Origin: an uncultured Pelagibacteraceae bacterium
GTDB taxonomy: Bacteria; Pseudomonadota; Alphaproteobacteria; Pelagibacterales; AG-422-B15
NCBI GenBank assembly: GCA_902518415.1
Contig: CABYGA010000006.1
Location: forward strand, 1 to 50,403
Length of the DNA stretch: 50,403 bases
Reading direction: 5' to 3'
How positions within the stretch are numbered: the first letter of the stretch is position 1; every line of letters starts with the position of its first letter. Both the position numbers and the translations under genes were made by a program. Of the stretch, positions 8,820 through 16,825 are shown in pieces. The notes beneath the pieces were generated by a model, which ran no database searches, had not been told where the DNA came from, and saw only the letters and a list, made by a program, of their open reading frames with translations.

Positions 8820-9419
8820 CTATTTTGTACCCAATACCGTTGCAACTAAATGAATTCGATCTTCTTCTCCACCATTAATTGCTGTGTGGTACTTCGTATT
8901 ATCTGTTAGATAAATATTTCCATCAGCCGGTATGTGGTGACCTGTGTGCTCAATAAACATTCTGGCGCCATAATTTGTCTTAATTGCAACATGAATACGT
9001 TTTTCAGGATCACGGTGCCAACTCAGCGTCGTTCTTGGAGGCATTTTGATAACTCTACATCTTCCTACTTCAAAGAACTCATTAATTTTGTCATAGACAT
9101 ATTTAAAGTAAGTATTATTTAGCTTCGGATTGAATAGTGTATATCGAGTTTCGTCAATGTATGGCTCGCGCTCCATTTCCTCAAAAGAAGAGTCAGGCTT
9201 TGTCCAATATTTACCTCTGATATTGCCTCCAAACCACTCATCAAGTTCCTTTTCATCATAGTTCAGACAAATTGCATTGGACTTTAGCATTCCTGGTTTT
9301 ATGTTTTCATTCTCAAACGGTCTGATCTTTACAAGTTCAGATACAGCTTTGTTCAATTCATCAACATCAAAAGATATATTTTCTAATCTCTCAATATATT
9401 GGTTAATGGGCGTATACAT
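8820..9419 (-). CDS. Aspartyl/asparaginyl beta-hydroxylase-like Fe(II)/2-oxoglutarate dioxygenase
   Basis: This 199-residue cytoplasmic protein has the cupin-type dioxygenase signature. WHRD supplies His135 and Asp137, YHTA supplies His178, and Arg188 (EEDRIHLV) is the likely 2-oxoglutarate ligand. The MFIEHTG and DGNIYLTDN strands fit the aspartyl/asparaginyl beta-hydroxylase fold (PF05118). Its target could be a protein residue or a free small molecule; the sequence does not decide. It is convergent with the glutamine synthetase-like gene, with 2 bases between the stops, and the 209 bases upstream hold no gene. Iron- and oxygen-dependent chemistry follows from the family. Confidence 0.75.
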   Translation of the reverse strand: MYTPINQYIERLENISFDVDELNKAVSELVKIRPFENENIKPGMLKSNAICLNYDEKELDEWFGGNIRGKYWTKPDSSFEEMEREPYIDETRYTLFNPKLNNTYFKYVYDKINEFFEVGRCRVIKMPPRTTLSWHRDPEKRIHVAIKTNYGARMFIEHTGHHIPADGNIYLTDNTKYHTAINGGEEDRIHLVATVLGTK

Positions 9420-9628
9420 AATGTAGTTTCAAAAAATTAGTATCTAATCGAATATAGTATCTTAAATGAATAAAGAAAGAAGTTCAGATGGAGAATCGGG
9501 CCAAAATTGTCGCAGTATCGATAAAAAAATCAATGAAATGCCTCAAAAATTGATTTTGTTAGCATTGTTTCCCTCTCAACTCTTTCATAGTATATGAGTA
9601 GAAACTATGATCAAAAAATTAGAATTAT

Positions 9629-10600
9629 ATGACCTATAGAATCGATAATTTACAATATTGTAATTGGTCAGAAGAAATTTTTAAGATCAATAGTGAAGCG
9701 GGTTTAAATGCAATTCATGTAACCATAGCTTATCACGAAGATTTTGATGAAGTTAAAAAAAATGTAGAGGAATGGAACTCTTATTTCAAAGAATTTAATA
9801 ATTTATTGATACATGGAAGAACCTACAAAGATATAGAAAAAGCAAAAGAAGAAGAAAAAACTGCTGTCTTTTTTGGTTTCCAAAATTGTTCACCTATTGA
9901 AGACGATATTAAACTCGTTGAAGCTGTGCATGATTTAGGAGCAGTCTTTATGCAGCTCACGTACAATAACCAATCTTTGCTAGCAACAGGCTGTTATGAA
10001 GATAACGATAGTGGTGTTACTCGAATGGGCAGAGAAGTTATTAAAGAAATGAATAGAGTTGGAGTCGTTGTGGATATGTCGCACTCAGCCGAGCAATCAA
10101 CGCTAGATGCGATAAAAATTTCAGAAAAGCCAATTGCTATCACCCATGCCAATCCGTCCTTTTGGCATCCAGCTAGGAGAAACAAATCAAATGAAATATT
10201 AAAAGCACTTAGTCAGTCAAAAGGCATCATAGGTCTTTCACTCTATCCTCACCATCTTCTTGGAGGAACTAATTGCACTCTGAAAAGTTTTTGTGAAATG
10301 ACTGCAAGGACTGTAGACCTCATGGGCATAGATCATGTAGGTATTGGATCAGATTTATGTCTTGGTCAACCTGACTCTGTTGTTGAGTGGATGAGAAATG
10401 GAACTTGGACGAAAACTAAGGATTATGGAGAAGGGTCGAAAACTGATGCAGCATTTCCAAGACAGCCAGATTGGTTTGAAAATACTTTAGGTTTTAACAA
10501 TCTTGAATTAGGCTTAAAAGAAGTTGGCTTTGATGATAAAGAAGTGGATGCAATATTAGGCGACAACTGGTTTAATTTTTATAGAGAGAATATTCATTAA
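9629..10600 (+). CDS. Peptidase M19 (renal dipeptidase) family protein with altered metal site
   Basis: The fold and family are clear from MQLTYNNQSLLATGC, VVVDMSHSAEQST, PIAITHANPSFWHPARRNKS and a late GIDHVGIGSDL block. Classical M19 dipeptidases begin with a zinc-binding HxD and have a bridging Glu in an EGG-like motif. Here the N-terminus reads IDNLQYCNW and the middle reads FFGFQNCSP, so by eye both appear lost, while the SH and TH histidines remain. Activity on dipeptides is therefore uncertain, and a related amide or lactam hydrolase role is possible. There is no signal peptide. It heads a three-gene operon; its stop overlaps the next ATG by one base (TAATG). Confidence 0.82.
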   Translation: MTYRIDNLQYCNWSEEIFKINSEAGLNAIHVTIAYHEDFDEVKKNVEEWNSYFKEFNNLLIHGRTYKDIEKAKEEEKTAVFFGFQNCSPIEDDIKLVEAVHDLGAVFMQLTYNNQSLLATGCYEDNDSGVTRMGREVIKEMNRVGVVVDMSHSAEQSTLDAIKISEKPIAITHANPSFWHPARRNKSNEILKALSQSKGIIGLSLYPHHLLGGTNCTLKSFCEMTARTVDLMGIDHVGIGSDLCLGQPDSVVEWMRNGTWTKTKDYGEGSKTDAAFPRQPDWFENTLGFNNLELGLKEVGFDDKEVDAILGDNWFNFYRENIH

Positions 10601-12258
10601 TGCATAATCAAATTAAGCGCCGCGATCCCCATGAAGTCATGACACTAAAGCGGTTGGGCTCCTTTCATCAAACAAAGCTATCTTTTCTAAGAAGCTTTGT
10701 GAGAGAATTTAAAAGTTGGACATTTAAATGTGATTTATTTGATCTTGATGACCAAGGTTTTGGAACTGCTGTTTATTCAGTTAATAAAGATAGTCGCACC
10801 TATTCATTGATTTGCTTTGCTAATGAACTTGATGCTTCGGAAAGGTCCGATAGAGTAATTGCTACGAAGTGGGATGCAGCATTTGTTCTTCACGATGGAA
10901 TACCAACAGAAAAAGATATTCAAAGATTAAAATTAAATGTTCCTAAGCAGGAAGTTGGCCGATGCAGTTATAAAGAATTAACATTATCGAGAGCAAATAA
11001 GTCTGTAAGAATTTTTAATCATGTTGTTGAAAGACTCTCCAATGGAGTTCAACCTGATTTATCTTTAATAAAAAAAGTTGGCTACCTCTATAGAACCACA
11101 GCGGTTTATGGATCTGGTAAATTTGGATTAGCTGATCGATATAGAATTAAAGACCGTGAAGAAATTAACGGACCCTTTCGACTTGAAATGATGTTGGTTT
11201 ATTTAGTGCGTCAGTTTACGTTTGACCAGGTTAATCACATTGCTAAAAAAAAGAATCCCAAATTGGCAGTCAAACTTGATCAGTCAATAGCACGTAAACT
11301 TGGAATAGGAAATTCTACAGGACTTGGCATGGCTCCTTTTATTATTAATCATCCATCTCTGTTGCATCAGTGGATTTTCGCTAAAGAAGAAGCGTTAAAA
11401 CAGATTAGAGAAATAAATAAAGTAAAGGAAAGTGACCTAAACATATTTAAGGAATGTCTAAAGCTTTCTAAAAATATGATTAGTACTTGGGAAACAGAAA
11501 GTGAGTATCAAATAAAAAAAATAAAAGATTTAAGTGATGATATTGAAAAATTTGAAAGTGAATATCTTTCAACCTTATCTGTAGATAAAGATAATCTTTG
11601 GGATCATCTTTATACATGGATTGAAAAACATTTAAGTTTTGAAGGTATTGAATTTATTATTTCACTAATCATGGAACCTTACGACTCTATTATTAACCCT
11701 TTGATATCAAATATGAGCTCCAATGAAGATTTATATTTCAATATACCGACTTTTAAAAAAGTAAGTGAATTAAAAAATATAATTTCTAAAGGTTACAAAA
11801 ATATTATAGAGATTGATTTCTCAAAAAATGAGCCAAACGAAAAATTCTGGTTTATCTCAAAAAATAAAGAGGAGCCAAGGTTAGCAAACAGATTTGATGA
11901 CGATGGATCTGAGTTGGAACAGCCTCTTGCCATCGCACGTGATATAAATGATCTGTATTATCGTCTTTTGGATGTTCCTGAAGACCAAATTTTGTCTGAG
12001 TTTTTAAGGAACAATAGCGATTTAAGACATGTGGTTAGAAGATGCTTTATAGCTGAGAAATTACCTTATTCAGAAATTCAAGATAATTCGATCGGTTCAA
12101 ATTTGATACCCATTGACATGCTGAGATTAAAGTTATCTTTTTTTGGGGCACAAAAATTTGACCCTCGTTCAGACAAATGGTTGAGAATATGTATGTATCA
12201 AGGAGCTCCTCTAATGAATGAAATAAGTCAAACTAACGACAGATGGATCTATTCATAA
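10600..12258 (+). CDS. Conserved protein of unknown function (552 residues)
   Basis: I do not recognise a named family. It is soluble-looking, with no signal peptide or transmembrane segments. The first half contains charged, conserved-looking blocks (KRLGSFHQTKLSFLRSF; LYRTTAVYGSGKFGLADRYR; GIGNSTGLGMAPFIINHP). Residues about 260-330 are rich in Lys/Glu and likely helical. The C-terminal half has an SKNKEEPRLANRF segment and a YSEIQDNSIGSNLIPID block. It is coupled translationally to the M19-family gene (1-base overlap) and followed 4 bases later by a DUF3726 gene, so the three probably act together. The operon converges on an aldehyde dehydrogenase next to a Pot-type transporter, which suggests, by context only, a role in amine or amide catabolism. 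Confidence 0.7.
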   Translation: MHNQIKRRDPHEVMTLKRLGSFHQTKLSFLRSFVREFKSWTFKCDLFDLDDQGFGTAVYSVNKDSRTYSLICFANELDASERSDRVIATKWDAAFVLHDGIPTEKDIQRLKLNVPKQEVGRCSYKELTLSRANKSVRIFNHVVERLSNGVQPDLSLIKKVGYLYRTTAVYGSGKFGLADRYRIKDREEINGPFRLEMMLVYLVRQFTFDQVNHIAKKKNPKLAVKLDQSIARKLGIGNSTGLGMAPFIINHPSLLHQWIFAKEEALKQIREINKVKESDLNIFKECLKLSKNMISTWETESEYQIKKIKDLSDDIEKFESEYLSTLSVDKDNLWDHLYTWIEKHLSFEGIEFIISLIMEPYDSIINPLISNMSSNEDLYFNIPTFKKVSELKNIISKGYKNIIEIDFSKNEPNEKFWFISKNKEEPRLANRFDDDGSELEQPLAIARDINDLYYRLLDVPEDQILSEFLRNNSDLRHVVRRCFIAEKLPYSEIQDNSIGSNLIPIDMLRLKLSFFGAQKFDPRSDKWLRICMYQGAPLMNEISQTNDRWIYS

Positions 12259-12262
12259 TTTC

Positions 12263-12877
12263 ATGAGGTCCTCGAGTGAAATCATTACAGTTTCAAAAAG
12301 AGCTACTAAAGCTGCAGGATACTCGTGGGGCATAGCTGAAGAAGTTGGAAAAAATATTGATTTATTAGAATTAATAGGAATTGCTGGTATTGAAAATTTA
12401 AAATCCTATTTAAGTGATATAAAAACTAAAACACCAATCGGACCTAATGTCATAGAGTCCCAAAACAAAATAGATAATGAAAATCTTTGCCCTATTCTAA
12501 CAGGAGTATTTCTGATAGATGATTTTAAAAATATAGAAATTTTAAAAGAAATTAATTTTTATAATGTTAGTTTTCCTCTTCTTATGATTCCATTCATAAG
12601 TAGACTTTCATTTCTTATTGGGAAAAGAGTCAGCATTGAGATTGACGAGTACAATTTTAAATTTAATTTAGATAAGTACATGTTTAGTAATAGTGATATA
12701 CATTCGTTAATATTAGAAAATGCAAAAAACGTTAGAATAATTATTTTTGAAAATGAGGACTCATTTTCACAAGAGGTTTGGGATGAGTTGTATGCATTAT
12801 CAACAGACATCTTTGTTGAAGAAAATGAGAAATTAAAGAGCACAGCTGCTGGAGCGGGTCTTGAAGATAATGATTAA
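12263..12877 (+). CDS. DUF3726 domain protein
   Basis: This is a 204-residue soluble protein. The N-terminal block (VSKRATKAAGYSWGIAEEVGKNIDLLELIGI) fits DUF3726, a family of unknown function. The remainder is Asn/Asp/Glu-rich and diverged. It is the last gene of the M19 / 552-residue / DUF3726 operon, 4 bases after the previous stop. Its TAA is immediately followed by the complementary stop of the convergent aldehyde dehydrogenase (TAATTA at 12875-12880). Function is unknown; an accessory subunit of the 552-residue protein is a guess from coupling. Confidence 0.7.
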   Translation: MRSSSEIITVSKRATKAAGYSWGIAEEVGKNIDLLELIGIAGIENLKSYLSDIKTKTPIGPNVIESQNKIDNENLCPILTGVFLIDDFKNIEILKEINFYNVSFPLLMIPFISRLSFLIGKRVSIEIDEYNFKFNLDKYMFSNSDIHSLILENAKNVRIIIFENEDSFSQEVWDELYALSTDIFVEENEKLKSTAAGAGLEDND

Positions 12878-14311
12878 TTAAAGTTGAATTCCAACATTTT
12901 TTAATTGCAAATAGCTCTTTATAGCTTGCTGGCCTTTTTCACGACTATAGCCTGATTGCTTATACCCGCCAAAAGGAGTTGCGATACTTCCCGTAAACCA
13001 ACTGTTCACATAAACTTGTCCGCCATTAAGCTTAGCTGCTGTTTTTGTTGCCATATCAACATCTTTAGTAAATACGCCCGCCGCTAAACCATAGTCTGTA
13101 TCATTTGCAATATGAACTGCTTCTTCATGATCTTCATATTCAAGCACAGATAGGAATGGACCAAAAATTTCTTCTTGAGCAATAGTCATATCTGGCCTCA
13201 CATCAGAATAAATTGTTGGCTCAAAGAAAAATCCTTTACGATCTACTCGATTGCCTCCAGATATTGCTGTCGCTCCAGCTTGTAAACCTGATCTTGCGTA
13301 ATTTTCCACTTTTTGAAGTTGTTCTTCTGATATTACAGGTGTTAGGTCAACGCCTTCTTCGTTTCCTGGTCCAACTTTTATGGATTTGGCTAATTCCGAT
13401 AGCTTATCTAATACCTCTTCTTTTATAGATTTATGAACGATCATGCGTGACATTGCTGAACATATTTGTCCTGCTTGACTAAATATTCCGACTTTTGTTG
13501 CATTAACAACTTTATCTATATCGGCGTCCGGCAATACAACGGCTGCTGATTTACCGCCTAGCTCTACAACTGCTGGCACAGCTCTTTCGGCAGCTGCGTG
13601 AAGTATTGTCTTTCCCGTTTTCACCGAACCAGTAAATGTGATTTGAGCGACATCATTATTTGATGTCAATGCAGCCCCTGCCTCAACGCCGTATCCAGTT
13701 ACAATATTAACAAGTCCCTTCGGTACGCCTGCATTGTGAATAGCCTGTGCAAAAAATGAAGTGGTTGCTAGAGGAGTTAGCTCAGCTGGCTTTATAACTG
13801 TTGAATTTCCCGCAGCAAATGAACAGGCAAGTGAACGTGCCAACATTGAAATCGGAAAGTTCCAAGGAACAATGTGACCTGAAACGCCATATGGTTCATA
13901 CAAGGTATAATCCATGACCTGATTGTTCACTGGTATAGTTTGACCTTCAATTTTGTCAGTCAATCCACTGTAATAGTCAAAATAGTTTGCGGCGTCCAAA
14001 AATTCATACTCAGACGCACTTAGCAATTTTCCATTCTCTTCACATAAAAGTGCGCCGCCATCTTTGCTGACTTTTCTAAGTTCATCCGCGATACTGCGCA
14101 TCAACTTTGCTCTCTCCATAGGATTCATATCAACAAGCACTCGTGACTCGTAAGCTGTTTTAGCAGCCGCAACAGCCAGGCCAATGTCATCTTTATTAGC
14201 AGCTGAAATTTCCCCTATTACTTCTTCTGTTGCAGGATTGACAACGGCAATCAGTTCTTTACCTGTGGAGTCAATCCACTCTCCATTTATATAGTGTTGA
14301 TATTTTTTCAT
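12878..14311 (-). CDS. NAD(P)-dependent aldehyde dehydrogenase
   Basis: This 477-residue aldehyde dehydrogenase oxidises an aldehyde to the acid. Catalytic features are intact: PWNF with Asn151, FTGS at 226-229 in the cofactor site, Glu250 in VVELGGK and the nucleophile Cys284 in GQICSA. The length is normal. The gene is divergent from the Pot-type transporter (118 bases between starts) and convergent with the M19/DUF3726 operon. This context favours amino- or guanidino-aldehydes from polyamine-like substrates, but betaine aldehyde or succinate-semialdehyde type activity cannot be excluded from sequence. Confidence 0.9.
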   Translation of the reverse strand: MKKYQHYINGEWIDSTGKELIAVVNPATEEVIGEISAANKDDIGLAVAAAKTAYESRVLVDMNPMERAKLMRSIADELRKVSKDGGALLCEENGKLLSASEYEFLDAANYFDYYSGLTDKIEGQTIPVNNQVMDYTLYEPYGVSGHIVPWNFPISMLARSLACSFAAGNSTVIKPAELTPLATTSFFAQAIHNAGVPKGLVNIVTGYGVEAGAALTSNNDVAQITFTGSVKTGKTILHAAAERAVPAVVELGGKSAAVVLPDADIDKVVNATKVGIFSQAGQICSAMSRMIVHKSIKEEVLDKLSELAKSIKVGPGNEEGVDLTPVISEEQLQKVENYARSGLQAGATAISGGNRVDRKGFFFEPTIYSDVRPDMTIAQEEIFGPFLSVLEYEDHEEAVHIANDTDYGLAAGVFTKDVDMATKTAAKLNGGQVYVNSWFTGSIATPFGGYKQSGYSREKGQQAIKSYLQLKNVGIQL

Positions 14312-14429
14312 TTACACTCTGTCATATCTTGTTTTGGCTAATTAACGAACTTTATTATAATTTTTATCTATAAATAATTTAGTTTAAATAACCCTAGATT
14401 CCCAACTATTTTTACCTTAGTCTGAAATC

Positions 14430-15518
14430 ATGAGTGGAAAAAAGTCAGATTTCGTAAAATTTGAGCAAGTTGATAAAAGTTATGACGGTAAAGAACTGGT
14501 CGTAAAAGGTCTGGACCTTGATATCGCTGAAGGGGAGTTTTTAACTTTATTAGGGCCTTCAGGTTCAGGTAAAACAACCACATTAATGATGCTTGCAGGC
14601 TTTGAGACGCCAACTAATGGAGAGATCTATTTTGATGGTAATCCAATCAATAATATACCTCCTCACAAAAGAGGCATTGGCATGGTTTTCCAAAACTACG
14701 CACTTTTTCCTCACCTATCAGTATTTGAAAATTTAGCTTTTCCATTAAAAGTGAGAAAAATTGATAAGGCAGAAATTGAAGAACGTATAAATAGGACCTT
14801 AAAAATGGTTTCACTAACGGGCTTTGAAAACAGAATGCCTGCACAACTATCTGGCGGTCAACAGCAACGTGTCGCTGTTGCAAGGGCATTAGTATTTGAT
14901 CCTAAATTAGTTTTAATGGATGAACCTTTAGGTGCGTTAGACAAAAACTTGCGAGAGAGTATGCAATACGAATTGAAACATATACATGAAACATTAGGTG
15001 TTACGGTTGTATATGTTACGCACGATCAAGGTGAAGCATTAACAATGTCAAACAGAATTGCTGTCTTTAATGATGGTAAAGTTCAACAGCTTTCTGGTCC
15101 CAATGAATTATACGAGACACCAGTTAATTCTTTTGTTGCTGGCTTTATTGGCGAAAATAATACTTTTACTGGAACTGTAAAAGAACTAGCATCTGGTTCT
15201 GCAAAAGTTGAAACCAGTACTGGTGATATAATAATAGCTAACCCAATAGCAGTATCTTCTGCTGGTGAAAAATCAAGAATTTCACTCAGACCTGAAAGAG
15301 TTAACATTAATCCAACCGAACAAATTGAAAATCGATTTGAAGCGGAAATAAAAGAAATTATTTATCACGGAGATCATACAAGAGTACGAGTGAATTTGCT
15401 GGGAAATGATGATTTTATTCTAAAAGTTCCAAACGCAAGCAGTAATTCAAAGCTTAATCTTGGTGACAAAGTAAATTTAGGTTGGTCTTCTCAAGACTGC
15501 CGAGCACTAGATTACTAA
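14430..15518 (+). CDS. PotA-like ABC transporter ATPase
   Basis: This is the ATPase of a spermidine/putrescine-type importer. Walker A is GPSGSGKT (42-49), the Q-loop is VFQNYALFPHLS, the signature is LSGGQQQRVAVARAL, Walker B is LVLMDEPLGALD and the H-loop is VTHDQ. The C-terminal roughly 110 residues form a TOBE-like domain (SLRPERVNI). Its 362 residues are typical of PotA. It opens a four-gene transporter cluster (ATPase, binding protein, two permeases), separated from the binding-protein gene by a 121-base gap that may carry a second promoter. Confidence 0.92.
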   Translation: MSGKKSDFVKFEQVDKSYDGKELVVKGLDLDIAEGEFLTLLGPSGSGKTTTLMMLAGFETPTNGEIYFDGNPINNIPPHKRGIGMVFQNYALFPHLSVFENLAFPLKVRKIDKAEIEERINRTLKMVSLTGFENRMPAQLSGGQQQRVAVARALVFDPKLVLMDEPLGALDKNLRESMQYELKHIHETLGVTVVYVTHDQGEALTMSNRIAVFNDGKVQQLSGPNELYETPVNSFVAGFIGENNTFTGTVKELASGSAKVETSTGDIIIANPIAVSSAGEKSRISLRPERVNINPTEQIENRFEAEIKEIIYHGDHTRVRVNLLGNDDFILKVPNASSNSKLNLGDKVNLGWSSQDCRALDY

Positions 15519-15574
15519 ACCTTTGATACTACATATAGATTCAATCCTAAAATATTGAAAAAATTTATCTTTTT

Positions 15575-15604
15575 TTGTTGCGTTTTTGCTTAAGCCCCTA
15601 TGTA
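15575..15604 (+). promoter_or_regulatory. Candidate internal promoter of the solute-binding protein gene
   Basis: TTGTTG at 15575-15580 and TATGTA at 15599-15604 are 18 bases apart in the 121-base gap before the binding-protein gene. A separate promoter would fit the higher expression usually needed for the binding protein. The match is weak in AT-rich DNA. Confidence 0.25.
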
Positions 15605-15639
15605 ATAACTTCTTTATATAAAAAAGGAGACGATTAATC

Positions 15640-16761
15640 ATGTTAAGATTAACAAAAATAATGTCTTTGGCTGCTTTATTAGCGGCACCTACAATGGCTA
15701 CAGCTGCGGAAGTAAATGTAGTATCATGGGGTGGCGCGTATACTGAAAGTCAAAAACTAGGTTACGGGGACCCATATCAAGAGAAGAGTGGCGTTCAAGT
15801 AAACTGGATCGACTACAGTGGAGGTTTGAGTGAAATTAAAGCTCAAGTCGAGTCTGGAGCAATTACTTGGGACATCATCGATGTGTATGCACGTGATACA
15901 ATTATCGGTTGTGACGAAGGATTGTTTGTAGAATTTGATTTCGACAATGACTTCCCAGCAGGTGTAAATGGCATGAAAGCAAGTGATGACTTCTTTGCTC
16001 CAATGCCAAGTGACTGTGCTGTGGGTAACATTCTTTACTCATGGAACTACGCTTACAACACTGATAACATAAATTTTGACGGAAGTTATCCTGACTCAAT
16101 GGAAGACTTCTTCAATCCAAGCAAATATCCAGGAGTAAGATCTCTTTATAGCTCTGCAATGTCAAACCTTGAGTTTGCATTAGTTGCAGATGGTGTTCCA
16201 GGAGCTGACGTGTATGACTACATGGAAGAAAACGGAATCGATAGAGCTCTTGATAAGCTTTCAGAACTTTGTAACGACCCTAATGGTGGTTGCATATTCT
16301 GGTCAGCTGGTGCACAACCACCTGAGCAGTTAGTTTCTGGTGAAGCTATCATGGCTACTGGTTGGAACGGACGTCATTTCAACGCCATTGTGAACGAAGG
16401 TTCACCAATGAAAATGGTTTGGGATGGTCAAATCCTTGATTATGAGTACTTCGTACTTGTAAAAGGTGGTCCTAACCAAGCTGAAGCAATGGAAGCATTA
16501 AAATACTTCACAAGCTCTGAAGGATTGGCTGGAAGTGCAAAGCATATCGCTTACGCACCTTTCAGAATCTCATCTCTTGACATAATCATGGCTGATGAGC
16601 CATGGTTTAATTCACCTCAAGCAGGTGCAGTTGAGATTATGCCTCACATGCCTACAGCTCCAGCTAACACTAAGAACTATGTTCTTATGAACCCAGAGTG
16701 GTACGCTGATAACAATACTGATATCAACGACGCATGGGAAGCTTGGAAAGCTAACTTATAA
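15640..16761 (+). CDS. PotD-like periplasmic solute-binding protein
   Basis: This is the periplasmic binding protein of the adjacent importer. A Sec signal peptide (about residues 1-22, hydrophobic core MSLAALLAAPTMATAA, likely cut before AEV) lacks a lipobox Cys. The mature start VNVVSWGGAYTES and the block SGEAIMATGWNGRH are typical of the spermidine/putrescine-binding family. The 373-residue length is normal. GGAG at 15626-15629 is a strong ribosome-binding site with good spacing to the ATG. A stable hairpin follows the stop before the permease genes. The ligand is not fixed by sequence; polyamine-like or other small cationic solutes are plausible. Confidence 0.9.
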   Translation: MLRLTKIMSLAALLAAPTMATAAEVNVVSWGGAYTESQKLGYGDPYQEKSGVQVNWIDYSGGLSEIKAQVESGAITWDIIDVYARDTIIGCDEGLFVEFDFDNDFPAGVNGMKASDDFFAPMPSDCAVGNILYSWNYAYNTDNINFDGSYPDSMEDFFNPSKYPGVRSLYSSAMSNLEFALVADGVPGADVYDYMEENGIDRALDKLSELCNDPNGGCIFWSAGAQPPEQLVSGEAIMATGWNGRHFNAIVNEGSPMKMVWDGQILDYEYFVLVKGGPNQAEAMEALKYFTSSEGLAGSAKHIAYAPFRISSLDIIMADEPWFNSPQAGAVEIMPHMPTAPANTKNYVLMNPEWYADNNTDINDAWEAWKANL

Positions 16762-16770
16762 GAGACTAAA

Positions 16771-16798
16771 ACTTGGGCAACCTATGGGTTGCCCAAGT
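16771..16798 (+). terminator. Intercistronic hairpin after the binding-protein gene
   Basis: ACTTGGGCAACC (16771-16782) pairs perfectly with GGTTGCCCAAGT (16787-16798) around a 4-base loop. Only a short T-run follows and the permease gene starts 28 bases later. It is more likely a partial terminator or mRNA 3'-end stabiliser than a full stop, giving more binding protein than permease. Confidence 0.75.
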
Positions 16799-16825
16799 CC
16801 TTTAAATTAAGTATCCTCATACTTA

